NCBI GenBank assembly: GCA_019931245.1
Contig: JAINDL010000116.1
Span: forward strand, 1-64,000
Length of the DNA stretch: 64,000 nt
From: Bryobacteraceae bacterium CoA2 C42
GTDB lineage: Bacteria > Acidobacteriota > Terriglobia > Bryobacterales > Bryobacteraceae
Direction of reading: 5' to 3'
The notes under the pieces were generated by a model. That model did no database searches, was not told where the DNA came from, and saw only the letters and a program-made list of their open reading frames with translations. This document shows positions 29,845-38,591 of this stretch, in pieces (the stretch's first letter is position 1; each line of letters begins with the position of its first letter). The translations under genes and the position numbers were made by a program.

Positions 29845-31091
29845 TTCTGCTCCGGATCCACTGCGCGCAACTGTTCAATCTCAATCAGCGCGGCCTGCAG
29901 GTCGTACTGCGCGCTCAAGTAGTCCGTGCGCACCGTACGCAAAACCCGCTGCGCGTCCAACACGTCCAGAATGCCCCGCTCCCCAAACCGGTAGGCCGCC
30001 TCCGCCGCCTTCACCGCCGCCTCGGCTTCCCGCAGCACGCCATCTTCAAAGGCCACCAACTGCTGCGTGGCAACCTCGTACATCCCGTACGCCCGTTCCA
30101 GGTTCGCGTTGATCTCCAGCCGCCGCAGATCGGCCAGCGCCGAAGCCTGCCGCAATCCCGCCGCCGCCTCGCCAATCGGGCCCTCGCGCTTATTCCACAA
30201 CGGTAGCGGCACCGAAATCCCGGCGCGATAAAACTGCAGATCCGGCTGGTGCTCGTACTCAGAGTGCGCCGTCAACCCCGGCCGCCGCAGCGCCTGCTCC
30301 GTCCGCAACCGCCCCTCCGCCCGCCGAATCTCCGCCTTCGCCACCGCGAGAGACGGATGACGCGCCGCCACCTCCTCGCGCAGCGACTCAAGCGCCGGCA
30401 GCGGCTGCCGCGTGTCCAACTGCCCTTCCAACTCCACGTTCGCCCCCAGCGGCGCCCCCACCACCGTCCGCAGATACGCGAGCGCGTTCGTGTACCGCAG
30501 CTGCGCGCTGGTGGCCAGTGTCCGCGCCGTCGCCACCTCCGCATCCGCCCGGATCAACTCCAGCTTCGCCGCCTCCCCCACCTCCACCTGCACCTGAATC
30601 CGTCGGCGCAAATCTTCAATCAGCTTCAGATTCTCCATCGCCAGAACAATTTCGTTCCGCCGCCGCAGCACCTGGAAAAAGGCCTGCTTCACCATCGCCC
30701 GCACCGCCAACCGCGCCTCCTGCAACGCGTACAGGCTCCCCTCCCGTCCCGCCTCCGCCGTGCGCAGACGCGCCGCCCGCACCGCCGGCAGCTCAATCGG
30801 CTGGTGAATGCTGTAGTGCTGCAGCAAGCCCCGCGCCCCCGGGCCCGTCAACGCGTTCGGCCGCGAAAACTGCGGACCCACCATCGTCGTCATCTCCGGG
30901 TTCGGATAGGCGCGAGCCGTTACGATTCCCGCCTCAGCACCATCCCGCTGCGCCGACGCCACCCGCAATTGCGGATTATGCTCCAAAGCCAGCGCCAGGG
31001 CCCGCTCCAACGTCAACCGTTGCGGCGCCTGAGCAACGATCAGTCCTGCGCCGGAAAGGCAAACCACCACGAGGCGGGAAAGTAATCGCAT
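29841..31091 (-). CDS. czcC: Outer-membrane channel, TolC/CzcC family
   Basis: This is the outer-membrane factor of the metal efflux system. A signal peptide (hydrophobic to about residue 20, ending AQA) precedes a LTLERALALALEHNPQL start typical of the OEP family. Two copies of the family's long helical repeat can be seen, each ending with a GERGILDVLDAQR-type turn in the second half. Length is 416 residues, usual for CzcC. It is the first gene of the operon; its start lies in an AT-rich gap that also holds the ridA-like promoter. Confidence 0.9.
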   Translation of the reverse strand: MRLLSRLVVVCLSGAGLIVAQAPQRLTLERALALALEHNPQLRVASAQRDGAEAGIVTARAYPNPEMTTMVGPQFSRPNALTGPGARGLLQHYSIHQPIELPAVRAARLRTAEAGREGSLYALQEARLAVRAMVKQAFFQVLRRRNEIVLAMENLKLIEDLRRRIQVQVEVGEAAKLELIRADAEVATARTLATSAQLRYTNALAYLRTVVGAPLGANVELEGQLDTRQPLPALESLREEVAARHPSLAVAKAEIRRAEGRLRTEQALRRPGLTAHSEYEHQPDLQFYRAGISVPLPLWNKREGPIGEAAAGLRQASALADLRRLEINANLERAYGMYEVATQQLVAFEDGVLREAEAAVKAAEAAYRFGERGILDVLDAQRVLRTVRTDYLSAQYDLQAALIEIEQLRAVDPEQK

Positions 31092-31185
31092 AGATAAAGA
31101 AGAAACTTTAACTTACGGAGCCACTTATAAGAGTAACCTATCTGCTGCTCTCTACGCCACCGGCACCGTCTACAAGCGAACCCAT

Positions 31186-31191
31186 TACAAT
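31186..31191 (+). promoter_or_regulatory. -10-like TACAAT before the RidA-like gene
   Basis: TACAAT at 31186-31191 begins 12 nt before the ATG at 31198. The predicted transcription start falls at or next to the start codon, so the message may be leaderless. Confidence 0.4.
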
Positions 31192-31197
31192 GAAGCG

Positions 31198-31635
31198 ATG
31201 ACCCCCCAACAACGCGCCGAAAGCCTCGGCCTCGTCTTTGAAAAACAGACCCCCGGCTACCTCAACCTCTGCATCCGCTCCGGCAACCAGCTGCTCAGCT
31301 CCGGCCACGTCAGCAGCCTCAAGGGCAAACTCGGCGCCGGCGTCACCACCGAAGAAGGCTACGCCGCCGCCCGCGAATGCGCCGCCCGCATCCTAAACTC
31401 CGTCTGGAACACCCACGGCACCCTCGACGGCCTCCGCGTCCTCAAAGTCCTCGGCTGCGTCAACTCCGCTCCCGAGTTCATCGAACAGCACCTGGTCATC
31501 AATGGCGCCTCCGACCTCCTCCACGAGGTCTTCGGCAAAACCGGCGACGGCTTTCACGCCCGCTCCGCCCTGGGCTTCGCCTCGCTGCCCACCGGCGCCG
31601 CCGTCGAAGTCGAAGCCATCTTCGAAATCCTCTAA
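31198..31635 (+). CDS. RidA/YjgF/UK114-family protein
   Basis: RidA proteins are small trimeric enzymes that hydrolyse reactive enamine/imine intermediates of PLP enzymes. The 145-residue sequence has the family layout with LLSSGHVSS near residue 38 and the C-terminal block RSALGFASLPTGAAVEVEA, which includes the conserved arginine of the active site. It belongs to the longer YjgF-like subgroup. The gene stands alone between divergent czcC and convergent DUF1501, whose stop codons overlap by four bases. Confidence 0.85.
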   Translation: MTPQQRAESLGLVFEKQTPGYLNLCIRSGNQLLSSGHVSSLKGKLGAGVTTEEGYAAARECAARILNSVWNTHGTLDGLRVLKVLGCVNSAPEFIEQHLVINGASDLLHEVFGKTGDGFHARSALGFASLPTGAAVEVEAIFEIL

Positions 31636-33011
31636 CGCAGAATCGCCTGGATCGGCCCGGTGCCTTCCTCGATCAGATGGAAGGCCCGGCCGTTCGTGTT
31701 GAAGTCCATCTTCTTATAATTCAGGCCCATCTGCTGCAAAATCGTCGCCTGCAGGTCGCTGATGTAGTGCGGCTTGTCCACCGCCTTGTAGCCCACCTCG
31801 TCCGTCGCCCCTTCCACCACGCCGCCCTTCACCCCGCCCCCGGCCAGCAGCGTTGAAAACCCCTTGCCGTTGTGGTCCCGCCCGGTCGTGTTCTGCGACC
31901 ACGGCGTCCGCCCGAACTCGCTCGTAAACACCACCAGCGTCTCATCGAGCAGACCCCGCTGCTTCAGGTCCTGCACCAGCCCGGCCACCGGCTTATCCAC
32001 CGCCCGGCACAGCGGCGCGTGCGTCTCCATATCCCCGTGCGCGTCCCAGGATCCGTTGCCGCCCCCGGCGTGACACAACTGAATGAACCGGACCCCGTTC
32101 TCCACCAGCCGCCGCGCCAGCAGCAGCTGCCGGCCGAAGTCGTCGGTCTCCTTCTCGCCAATCCCGTAGAGCGCCTTCACATGGCCGGGCTCTTTTGCAA
32201 AATCGACAATCGCCGGCGCCGTCCGCATCAGGCTCCCGGCCAGCTCATAGGCCTGCACCCGCGCCGCAATCTCCGAGTCCAGCGCGTACTCGGCCCGGAA
32301 CTCCGCGTTCAACGCAGTCAGCGTCTCCACCTGCCGGTCCCGCTCGGCGCGCGTGGCCGAGGCCGGCGCGGCCAGGTTCGGAATCGGCGTATCCCCCGGC
32401 TGAAACGGCGTTGCCGAGTACCGCGCCCCCAGGTAGCCGCCGGTCAGCTGCACCGGCGACGAAGGCCGCCCGATGTTCACAAAACTCGGCAGGTTCTTAT
32501 TCGCCGACCCCAGCGCGTACGTCACCCAACTGCCGAGCGACGGGTGTTCAAACTGCCGCAGCGGCTTGCCCGTGCTGTGCTCAATCACCGCCGGAAAATG
32601 GTTCGTCTGGTGGCAGTACATCGACCGCACCACGGCAAACTCGTCAATCACCCCGCCCACGTGCGGAAACCAGTCCGACACCGGAATCCCCGCCTGGCCG
32701 TACCGCTTATAGGTCCGCAGAATCGGGATCACCGGCCGCTTCATCGGCGCGTTGTTGTCGCCAAAGCCGATGGCGTCCATCATCGTCCCGGCGTACTTGT
32801 TGTCCTTCGGGTCGAAGGTGTCGATGTGGCTCATGCCGCCGCACAGGAAGATGTAGATGACCGATTTGGCCCGCGGCGTCCCCGGCAGCAGCGCGGCGGG
32901 CAACCGGCCGTCGGCCGCCCACAGGCTGCCCACGGCGGTGCCCAGAAAACCGTTGGCCAGGCGGAGGAGTTTGCGTCGGGTCAGCATTGGCTTCGTTTCG
33001 TCAGCGGACAA
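31632..33011 (-). CDS. DUF1501 Tat-exported protein
   Basis: DUF1501 proteins are alkaline phosphatase-fold exported enzymes of unknown substrate, often paired with DUF1549/DUF1553 proteins in Planctomycetes and Acidobacteria. A twin-arginine signal (LTRRKLLRLANGFLGTAVGS) is followed by IYIFLCGGMSHIDTFDPKD, the typical first metal-site motif, and GGGNGSWDAHGDMETH and TSEFGRTPWSQ later in the chain. The 459 residues are complete. The start overlaps the upstream partner's stop by about 11 nt, supporting a shared function, probably at the cell envelope or with imported glycans. Confidence 0.9.
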   Translation of the reverse strand: MSADETKPMLTRRKLLRLANGFLGTAVGSLWAADGRLPAALLPGTPRAKSVIYIFLCGGMSHIDTFDPKDNKYAGTMMDAIGFGDNNAPMKRPVIPILRTYKRYGQAGIPVSDWFPHVGGVIDEFAVVRSMYCHQTNHFPAVIEHSTGKPLRQFEHPSLGSWVTYALGSANKNLPSFVNIGRPSSPVQLTGGYLGARYSATPFQPGDTPIPNLAAPASATRAERDRQVETLTALNAEFRAEYALDSEIAARVQAYELAGSLMRTAPAIVDFAKEPGHVKALYGIGEKETDDFGRQLLLARRLVENGVRFIQLCHAGGGNGSWDAHGDMETHAPLCRAVDKPVAGLVQDLKQRGLLDETLVVFTSEFGRTPWSQNTTGRDHNGKGFSTLLAGGGVKGGVVEGATDEVGYKAVDKPHYISDLQATILQQMGLNYKKMDFNTNGRAFHLIEEGTGPIQAILR

Positions 33012-35124
33012 ACAGGAACTCGTCCAGGTTATAGAGCATCCACGCCAGGCCCTTCAACTTCGCGGCATCCCCGCCAAGGTAGCTCAGCGCCCGGTCCAGT
33101 TCGGCTGGCGAGGGCGGACGGCCGATCGTTTCGCGATACGCCAGGTGCACCGCCGCCGGCAGCTCCCCGGCCTTCTGCGCCCGCGTGGCCAGCTTGGCCG
33201 TGGCGTCTTCAATCAGCGGATCGTTCATTGAAAACAGCGCCTGCGGCGCCGTCACGGTCTGCGTCCGCACCGGGCATGGCGTCCGGCCGTCATCGACGTC
33301 GAACGACTGCAGGAAGTGCGCCATCACCTCGGTGCTCGGAATATAGCCCCGCGTCATGTACGCCGCCCGGCGATTCTTCCGCGCTGCAAACGTGCCGTCC
33401 TTCGGCAGGAAAATACTCTGCTTGCTGTCGGTCTTCACAATCTGAAAGGATTTGCCGCCCACGGTCCGGTCGAGTTCGCCGGCGCTCGACAGAATCGCGT
33501 CCCACAGCGGTTCGGCTTCGAGACGCTGCAGCCGGAAGCGCCAGAGCAGGTCATTGGCCGGGTCGATCTTCTGATTGGCCGCAACGGGCCGGGAGTCCAT
33601 CCGGTAGGCCGCCGAGGTCATCAGAAACTTGTGCAGCCACTTCATGCTGTAGTTGTGGCGCGTGAACTCGCTGGCCAGGTAGTCGAGCAGCAGCGGATGG
33701 CTCGGCCGGCCGCCGAGCAGCCCGAAGTCGCTCGGCGACTTCTGCAGCCCCTGGCCGAAATGCCACTGCCACACGCGGTTCACCGCCACCCGGGCAAACA
33801 GCGGATTCTCCTTGTCCGTCAGCCAGTCCACGAAGCCTTCGCGGCGGCCGTAGCGGAAGTCCGTGTCCGCCGGTTGGAACGGAAAGCCCGGGGCCACCGG
33901 CTTGTCCTTCTCCGGCTTGGCCGGATCGCCGGAGGTCAGAATGTAGGTGGGCCGCTGCAGGCGCGCCGCGTCCTCTTCGACAATGACGTGCGACTCCAAG
34001 CCAGCCGGCGCCTTGATCTCCCGCTGCTCTTTGAGCAGCGCGTCGTAGGCCTTCACCACCTCGGCCGACATGATGGCCTTCATCTTCGGCGGATCGATGC
34101 GGAGCACCGGAAAGTAGTCGTCGGCAATCTTCTGTTCGGCTTCGGTGCGTTTGCGTTCGGGCTTCAGCACGATCGCCCGGACGTCGGGCGGCAACATCGA
34201 AACGCGCTCGGCGTAGAGCTTCTCGTGGTAGGGGGCGATCAGCTTCTCAATCGCCTGATCCACGGGCTCCTTCCGCCGCCGGTAAGCTTCCACCGCCTTG
34301 CCGTAGGCGTAGATCTGTTCGGGGGTCGCCAGCGGCACCGTCCGCAGCGCCAGCGGATCGAACAGCGCTTTCATGGCGTAGTAGTCGGACTGCTTGATCG
34401 GGTCGAAGCGATGGTCGTGGCATTTGGCGCAGGCCACGGTCATACCCAGGAAGGCCGAGGAGATGGTTTCGACGGCTTGAATCGCGATGTCCTGATCCCG
34501 GTCGTTACCGGTGAGCGCGGCGCGGGAGAGAAAGCCCAGCGCGAACTGATCCTGCGGCATCGCCTCGGCGCGGGCGCGGGTGCCGAAGACGGTCAGCGTG
34601 GGCCGGCCGCCGTGGCGGTTGCCCAGGATCTGCGCCCGGACAAATTGATCGTAGGGCAGATCGTCGTTGAGCGCCTGAATCATCCAGTCGCGCCAGCGCC
34701 AGATGCTGCCGGCGGCCGGCATCACCCCGCCGTCGTTGCCATCCATATCGGCGTAGCGCAGGACGTCGAGCCAGTGGCGGGCGTAGCGAACGCCGTGCTG
34801 CTCGTCGGCCAGCAGACGGTCGAGCAGCTTTTCGTAGGCCGCGGGGGAGTCGTCGGTCAGGAAGGCCTCCTGTTCGGCGCGGGTCGGCGGCAGCCCGGTC
34901 AGGTCAAACGTCGCGCGGCGCAGCAGCGTCAGCTTATCGGCCGGGCCGTTGGGCCGCAGGCCTTTGGCCCGGTGCTGCACCCCGATAAAGGCGTCCACCG
35001 GATGCGCGGCGCCGGCCGGAACGGCGGGCCGGGCCACGGGCTGCAGCGACCACAGCTTCAGCTTGGGGGGCTGCGCCGGAAGGGCGGCGACGAACAGAAA
35101 GAGACCGAAAATCCGCGGGGTCAC
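33001..35124 (-). CDS. DUF1549/DUF1553 (PSD1-type) exported protein
   Basis: This is the usual partner of DUF1501 proteins. A short signal peptide precedes a DUF1549 region (LRRATFDLTGLPPT, WLDVLRYADMDG, VACAKCHDHRFDPI) and a C-terminal DUF1553 region (VNRVWQWHFGQGLQKSPSDFG). Many relatives have an N-terminal cytochrome c domain with a CxxCH; here the first 40 residues hold none, and the only such motif is the family's internal CAKCH. Length is 707 residues. It leads the two-gene unit and is followed upstream by lacI-type regulator on the same strand, a likely controller. Confidence 0.88.
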   Translation of the reverse strand: MTPRIFGLFLFVAALPAQPPKLKLWSLQPVARPAVPAGAAHPVDAFIGVQHRAKGLRPNGPADKLTLLRRATFDLTGLPPTRAEQEAFLTDDSPAAYEKLLDRLLADEQHGVRYARHWLDVLRYADMDGNDGGVMPAAGSIWRWRDWMIQALNDDLPYDQFVRAQILGNRHGGRPTLTVFGTRARAEAMPQDQFALGFLSRAALTGNDRDQDIAIQAVETISSAFLGMTVACAKCHDHRFDPIKQSDYYAMKALFDPLALRTVPLATPEQIYAYGKAVEAYRRRKEPVDQAIEKLIAPYHEKLYAERVSMLPPDVRAIVLKPERKRTEAEQKIADDYFPVLRIDPPKMKAIMSAEVVKAYDALLKEQREIKAPAGLESHVIVEEDAARLQRPTYILTSGDPAKPEKDKPVAPGFPFQPADTDFRYGRREGFVDWLTDKENPLFARVAVNRVWQWHFGQGLQKSPSDFGLLGGRPSHPLLLDYLASEFTRHNYSMKWLHKFLMTSAAYRMDSRPVAANQKIDPANDLLWRFRLQRLEAEPLWDAILSSAGELDRTVGGKSFQIVKTDSKQSIFLPKDGTFAARKNRRAAYMTRGYIPSTEVMAHFLQSFDVDDGRTPCPVRTQTVTAPQALFSMNDPLIEDATAKLATRAQKAGELPAAVHLAYRETIGRPPSPAELDRALSYLGGDAAKLKGLAWMLYNLDEFLFVR

Positions 35125-35136
35125 CCGTCCATTATT

Positions 35137-36132
35137 TCATGGCGCGCTTTGGCCGCGGATGCGCAGATGGGGCTCCATCACCGTCTGCTGAAACGGCCGT
35201 TCCGGCTGCCGGATGCGCTGCAGCACCATCCGGGCGGCCTCTTCGCCCATATTGTAGTTGTGCTGGATGATGGTCGAGATCGGCGGATGGAACAGGTCGA
35301 GCCAGTCGTAGTCGTCCGAACAGGCGACCTCGACATCTTCGGGGCAGCGCAAGCCCGCCTCGCGAATCGCCCGTAGCGCGCCGGTCAGCATGGGAAAGTT
35401 CACGGCAAAGATCGCCGTCGGCCGCCCCGGCAGCCGCAGCAGCCCCTGCGTCGCGGCGTAGGCTGAAGCCTCGCTCCAATCGCCTTCTATAATCAGCTCC
35501 CGCCGCGCTTTGATGCCGTGCCGCTTCATCGCCTTCTTCCAGCCCTCGACGCGGTCGGTGACCGTCGAGAGCGAATGTTGGCCGAGCAGCAAGGCGATGT
35601 CGCGGTGCCCCTTGCCGATCAGATGATCGAGCATGAGTTGGACGCCCTTCACGTTATCCACCGTAATCGAGTCGGCCGTGTAGCCGCGTGGAAGCCGGCC
35701 GACGAAGACTACCGGCTTGCGCGCCTCGACCAGACGCTGCACCTCGGTCTGGTCCCCGGCGGCGATGTAGATCAACAACCCGTCAATCAGCTTGGACCGG
35801 AACACGCCCAGATACCGCGCCTGCTCTTCGACATGGTCGTAAGTGCTGCCGAGGATCAGTGAGTACCCCTCTTGGCGGAGCGTATCTTCTACCCCCTGCG
35901 CGACGATGGCGTAGAAGGGATTGCCGATGTCGGGGATCAGCATGCCGATGGTCCGGGTGTTCCGCGTTTGCAGGCTGCGGGCGACGGCATTCGGGGTGTA
36001 ATCGAGCTCCTGGACGGCCTTCTCGACACGCGCCGTGAGTTCGGGACTGACGAAGGCCGATTTGTTGAGCACGGAACTAACTGTGTAAGTCGAGACGCCG
36101 GCCCGTTTGGCGACGTCATAGATAGTCGGCAT
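35137..36132 (-). CDS. LacI-family transcriptional regulator
   Basis: The N-terminal helix-turn-helix begins PTIYDVAKRAGVSTYTVSSVLN and continues to the hinge region LQTRNTRTIGMLIPDI, after which a periplasmic-binding-type sensor domain runs to the end. The ATG at 36132 follows GAGGT and gives 331 residues, the family size. It is a repressor or activator of sugar uptake or breakdown genes. It is 12 nt upstream of the DUF1549 gene on the same strand and probably controls it. A TATACT box and an inverted repeat lie just upstream, as expected for autoregulation. Confidence 0.92.
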   Translation of the reverse strand: MPTIYDVAKRAGVSTYTVSSVLNKSAFVSPELTARVEKAVQELDYTPNAVARSLQTRNTRTIGMLIPDIGNPFYAIVAQGVEDTLRQEGYSLILGSTYDHVEEQARYLGVFRSKLIDGLLIYIAAGDQTEVQRLVEARKPVVFVGRLPRGYTADSITVDNVKGVQLMLDHLIGKGHRDIALLLGQHSLSTVTDRVEGWKKAMKRHGIKARRELIIEGDWSEASAYAATQGLLRLPGRPTAIFAVNFPMLTGALRAIREAGLRCPEDVEVACSDDYDWLDLFHPPISTIIQHNYNMGEEAARMVLQRIRQPERPFQQTVMEPHLRIRGQSAP

Positions 36133-36137
36133 CGTTA

Positions 36138-36155
36138 CCTCGTAGTATAGCGAGG
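36138..36155 (-). promoter_or_regulatory. lacI promoter with CCTCG-N8-CGAGG inverted repeat
   Basis: On the minus strand, TATACT (36149-36144) begins 17 nt before the lacI ATG. The inverted repeat CCTCG (36138-36142) / CGAGG (36151-36155) surrounds it. Overlap of the repeat with the -10 and ribosome-binding site suggests a self-binding operator. Confidence 0.35.
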
Positions 36156-36191
36156 CGGCCGGCCCTCCCACGCGGCGTCCGGATGGGGCAT

Positions 36192-36197
36192 TATGGT
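36192..36197 (+). promoter_or_regulatory. -10-like TATGGT before the thioesterase gene
   Basis: TATGGT begins 15 nt before the ATG at 36207. It follows the same spacing as other first genes in the window. The hexamer itself is a modest match. Confidence 0.25.
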
Positions 36198-36206
36198 TGG
36201 TTGATC

Positions 36207-36599
36207 ATGTTCTTCATTCCCGTTGGGGTCAAACACGAGATCCAGGTCACGGTGGACGACAAAAACGCCATTCGTTTTCTGGGCCACGAAAATGCTCGGG
36301 TGCTGGGCACGCCGTGGATGATCGCCTCGATGGAGATGACGGCGCGGGACGCCATCGTCGAGCTGTTGCCGGAGGGTTACGACACGGTGGGCACGATGGT
36401 GAACGTCCGGCATGTCTCGGCCGCGCCGCTGGGGGCCACGGTCCGCTTTACGGCCGAAGTGCTCGAAGCGCGGGAGCGGCGGGTTTACTACCGCGTCGAG
36501 TGCCACGGCCCGCACGGGATCGTGGGCGAGGGCACGCACGAACGGTTCATCCTTAACGTCGAGCGCTTCGCTGCTCGCCTGGTGAAGCAGTCGGCGTAA
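36207..36599 (+). CDS. FlK-like hotdog thioesterase
   Basis: Fluoroacetyl-CoA thioesterase (FlK) and relatives are single-domain hotdog enzymes that hydrolyse small acyl-CoA. The 130-residue chain has the family pattern: TPWMIASMEMTARDA (with the active Glu), GTMVNVRHVSAAPLGATV (with the active His) and a C-terminal GEGTHERFIL block. The ATG at 36207 is preferred; an upstream in-frame ATG at 36183 is also possible. It diverges from lacI and has no acyl-CoA pathway genes next to it, so the natural substrate is unknown. Confidence 0.8.
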   Translation: MFFIPVGVKHEIQVTVDDKNAIRFLGHENARVLGTPWMIASMEMTARDAIVELLPEGYDTVGTMVNVRHVSAAPLGATVRFTAEVLEARERRVYYRVECHGPHGIVGEGTHERFILNVERFAARLVKQSA

Positions 36600-36642
36600 G
36601 CGGCGAAGCATTGGCGCCGGGCCCCGGGTGCAGAACGCCGCG

Positions 36643-36870
36643 CTAATAAGCCGGGGTGAAGGGCAGGAACTCGTACTCGCCGGGGTTCAGCCCGCGCCGC
36701 TGGAGCTGCCGGGCGCAGTCGGCGACCGTGGGCCCAATCGCGGCAATCTCCCGTAGCGCCAGATTCTGGGGCGTGTAGAGCAGATACGCCCCCCACAGCC
36801 CCGTCAAGGCCCGACGCTGGGCGATGGAAAGCTGCTCGGGCGAGGTTCCAATGAGGCTCGAAAAGTCCAC
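36643..36870 (-). CDS. Small uncharacterised protein (75 aa) in the ECF operon
   Basis: The GTG at 36870 lies 4 nt after the stop of the 380-residue secreted protein. The product (start VDFSSLIGTSPEQLSIAQRR) is an even mix of charged and hydrophobic residues with several aromatics and a final EYEFLPFTPAY. Codon use is that of a real gene. It has no signal peptide and is presumably cytoplasmic. A longer frame upstream in this phase lies inside the neighbouring gene. No family is recognised; the position suggests a last member of the sigma-factor operon. Confidence 0.5.
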   Translation of the reverse strand: MDFSSLIGTSPEQLSIAQRRALTGLWGAYLLYTPQNLALREIAAIGPTVADCARQLQRRGLNPGEYEFLPFTPAY

Positions 36871-36874
36871 GCGT

Positions 36875-38017
36875 CTATTTTCGCAGGTCGGCCAGCAGCG
36901 CTTTGAGGCCGAACTTCCGGTATAGCTCCACCAACCGCTGCTCTTCCGGCGACGGCGGAAGCAGCCGGGCCAGCCGGGGATCTTCAAGAGCCGCCCGCGA
37001 CGGAATCCACAATTGGCCATCGGCAAACTCCACCGAGTGCGCAAAACCCACCAGATTATCGATGACCACCCGCGAACCCGTCCGGCTCGTCAACCGCAAC
37101 GCCGCCTCGTCCAGAATCGACGTCCGGCCGTTCCCGGCCAGTTGGACATCGGCCGGCAGCGTTCCGGCCAGAAACTCGACGCCATCGCGCGTCCCCACCA
37201 CCCAACCAAGCTCGAGATGGCGAATCGCCTTACCCTGCTTGTTGACAATATCAATGCTCGGAGCCTTAGCCTCGTTGCCGGCCACTTTGGCCGCGCCGCC
37301 GGTCAATTCAATCGGGGCGTCCGGTAGGCGGAGGAAGGAGAACTGCACGGGCCGCTCCGGCTCAAAGACCGTCGCCGGCGCCCCGGCCGGGCGCGGCAGG
37401 AGGCCGCGCCGGGAGATCTGCACGTCCAGCCGCGGCCGCTCCTGCAGACGGCTGACGGAAGCCACCAATTCCCGCTGCAGCGCCTCCGGCCCGCGGGCTT
37501 CGAGGAGTTGTTGAAAATGCCTGCGGTCCCGCCGGGCTTCGAGTTCCCAAACCGTCAGCGAACGGCGCGAGTTCAGCCGGTTTTCCCCAAAAAACGATAA
37601 ATCCTCAAACAGCACGCCATCGAGCAGCACCTGCACCAGGGGCCCGTTGCCCGCCGCGAGCGGCCGCAACATCCGCAGGTCGATCCGGACCGGAAAGTTT
37701 TCCCCCGGCGCCGCATCCACCGCCGGCACCGCCACCGAACCCCGCCCGCCCGGCGAGAAGTCCTGCGCCAGCACGAGCAGCGTCACGCCCCGAATCCGCT
37801 TGCCGGAACTGTTCCGCAACAGCAGACCGGAGTTGAGGTCCAGGGCCATCGCCCCGCCGCGCACGGTCGCCTTCGAACCGCCCAGATCGAAGCTCACCAG
37901 CGTCACCGGCGAATCCTGCGGGAAGTTGATCTTGAACGAAGACGCCGGGTCCAGCGCCGTCTCCTGCCCGAGGGCGGAGACGGCCAGGAGAAGAGCGACG
38001 AGGAGGATTCTAGTCAT
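36875..38017 (-). CDS. Uncharacterised secreted protein encoded with an ECF sigma factor
   Basis: The ATG at 38017 overlaps the end of the anti-sigma gene (ATGACTAG), giving 380 residues. The first 19 residues are a clean signal peptide (MTRILLVALLLAVSALG). The mature part is rich in beta-strand patterns, with VTLVSFDLGG near the start and paired repeats about residues 20-130 and 210-320. No catalytic motif is seen. As part of a sigma/anti-sigma transcript it may be a sensor partner or a stress-induced envelope protein. Confidence 0.7.
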   Translation of the reverse strand: MTRILLVALLLAVSALGQETALDPASSFKINFPQDSPVTLVSFDLGGSKATVRGGAMALDLNSGLLLRNSSGKRIRGVTLLVLAQDFSPGGRGSVAVPAVDAAPGENFPVRIDLRMLRPLAAGNGPLVQVLLDGVLFEDLSFFGENRLNSRRSLTVWELEARRDRRHFQQLLEARGPEALQRELVASVSRLQERPRLDVQISRRGLLPRPAGAPATVFEPERPVQFSFLRLPDAPIELTGGAAKVAGNEAKAPSIDIVNKQGKAIRHLELGWVVGTRDGVEFLAGTLPADVQLAGNGRTSILDEAALRLTSRTGSRVVIDNLVGFAHSVEFADGQLWIPSRAALEDPRLARLLPPSPEEQRLVELYRKFGLKALLADLRK

Positions 38018-38591
38018 CCAGATAGACATGATTGATGGTAATTTGGCCGGTTTCGGCATCGGTATACCGCGTGGCCGCGGCACCGCGGGTGGTCACGGTG
38101 ACAAACGAGGCTCGCGAGGCGGGTGTCCGCAACTCAAGCGTCAGTTTGCCGTCCGTAATTTCGACCCCGGAATCGCTCGTCTCCACCACCGGCGCTGCCT
38201 CGGCCACGGCGACCGGCTCGGTGAGTTTCTTCGCGCTTACGGCAAACCACCAGCCGGTGCTCGCCACCACGGTGAGCGAAGCAACCAGCGCGGCCGCGCG
38301 CCAGTTCAACCAGCGCTCCTCGGCCGGCTCCGGGTGCCGGTAGGCGGCGATCGCCTCGGACGCCTCGAGGCCCAACCGAATATTGGCGCTCATCTCGGAC
38401 GCCAGCGGCTCCCAGGCGACCGGCGGCAGCATCTCGCCTTTGAGCTCCGTCGATAGCATTTTGCGAAACGAAGCCAACTCGGCCGTACAGGCCGGACAGC
38501 CGGAGACGTGGCGGCCCACCGTCCACTGCTTGAACCACGGAAGGTCTCGGCCGGCAAACAGGGCCAGATCGGCAAGATCAGGATGTTGCAT
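38010..38591 (-). CDS. Zinc-finger anti-sigma factor
   Basis: The protein is 193 residues. The zf-HC2 anti-sigma motif H-x3-C-x2-C is seen at His28, Cys32 and Cys35 (RHVSGCPAC). One TM segment is at about residues 97-119 (ALVASLTVVASTGWWFAV), leaving the N-terminal domain in the cytoplasm to hold the sigma factor. The C-terminal 75 residues are periplasmic. The ATG overlaps the sigma-factor stop as TGATG, a tight coupling typical of such pairs. Confidence 0.85.
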   Translation of the reverse strand: MQHPDLADLALFAGRDLPWFKQWTVGRHVSGCPACTAELASFRKMLSTELKGEMLPPVAWEPLASEMSANIRLGLEASEAIAAYRHPEPAEERWLNWRAAALVASLTVVASTGWWFAVSAKKLTEPVAVAEAAPVVETSDSGVEITDGKLTLELRTPASRASFVTVTTRGAAATRYTDAETGQITINHVYLDD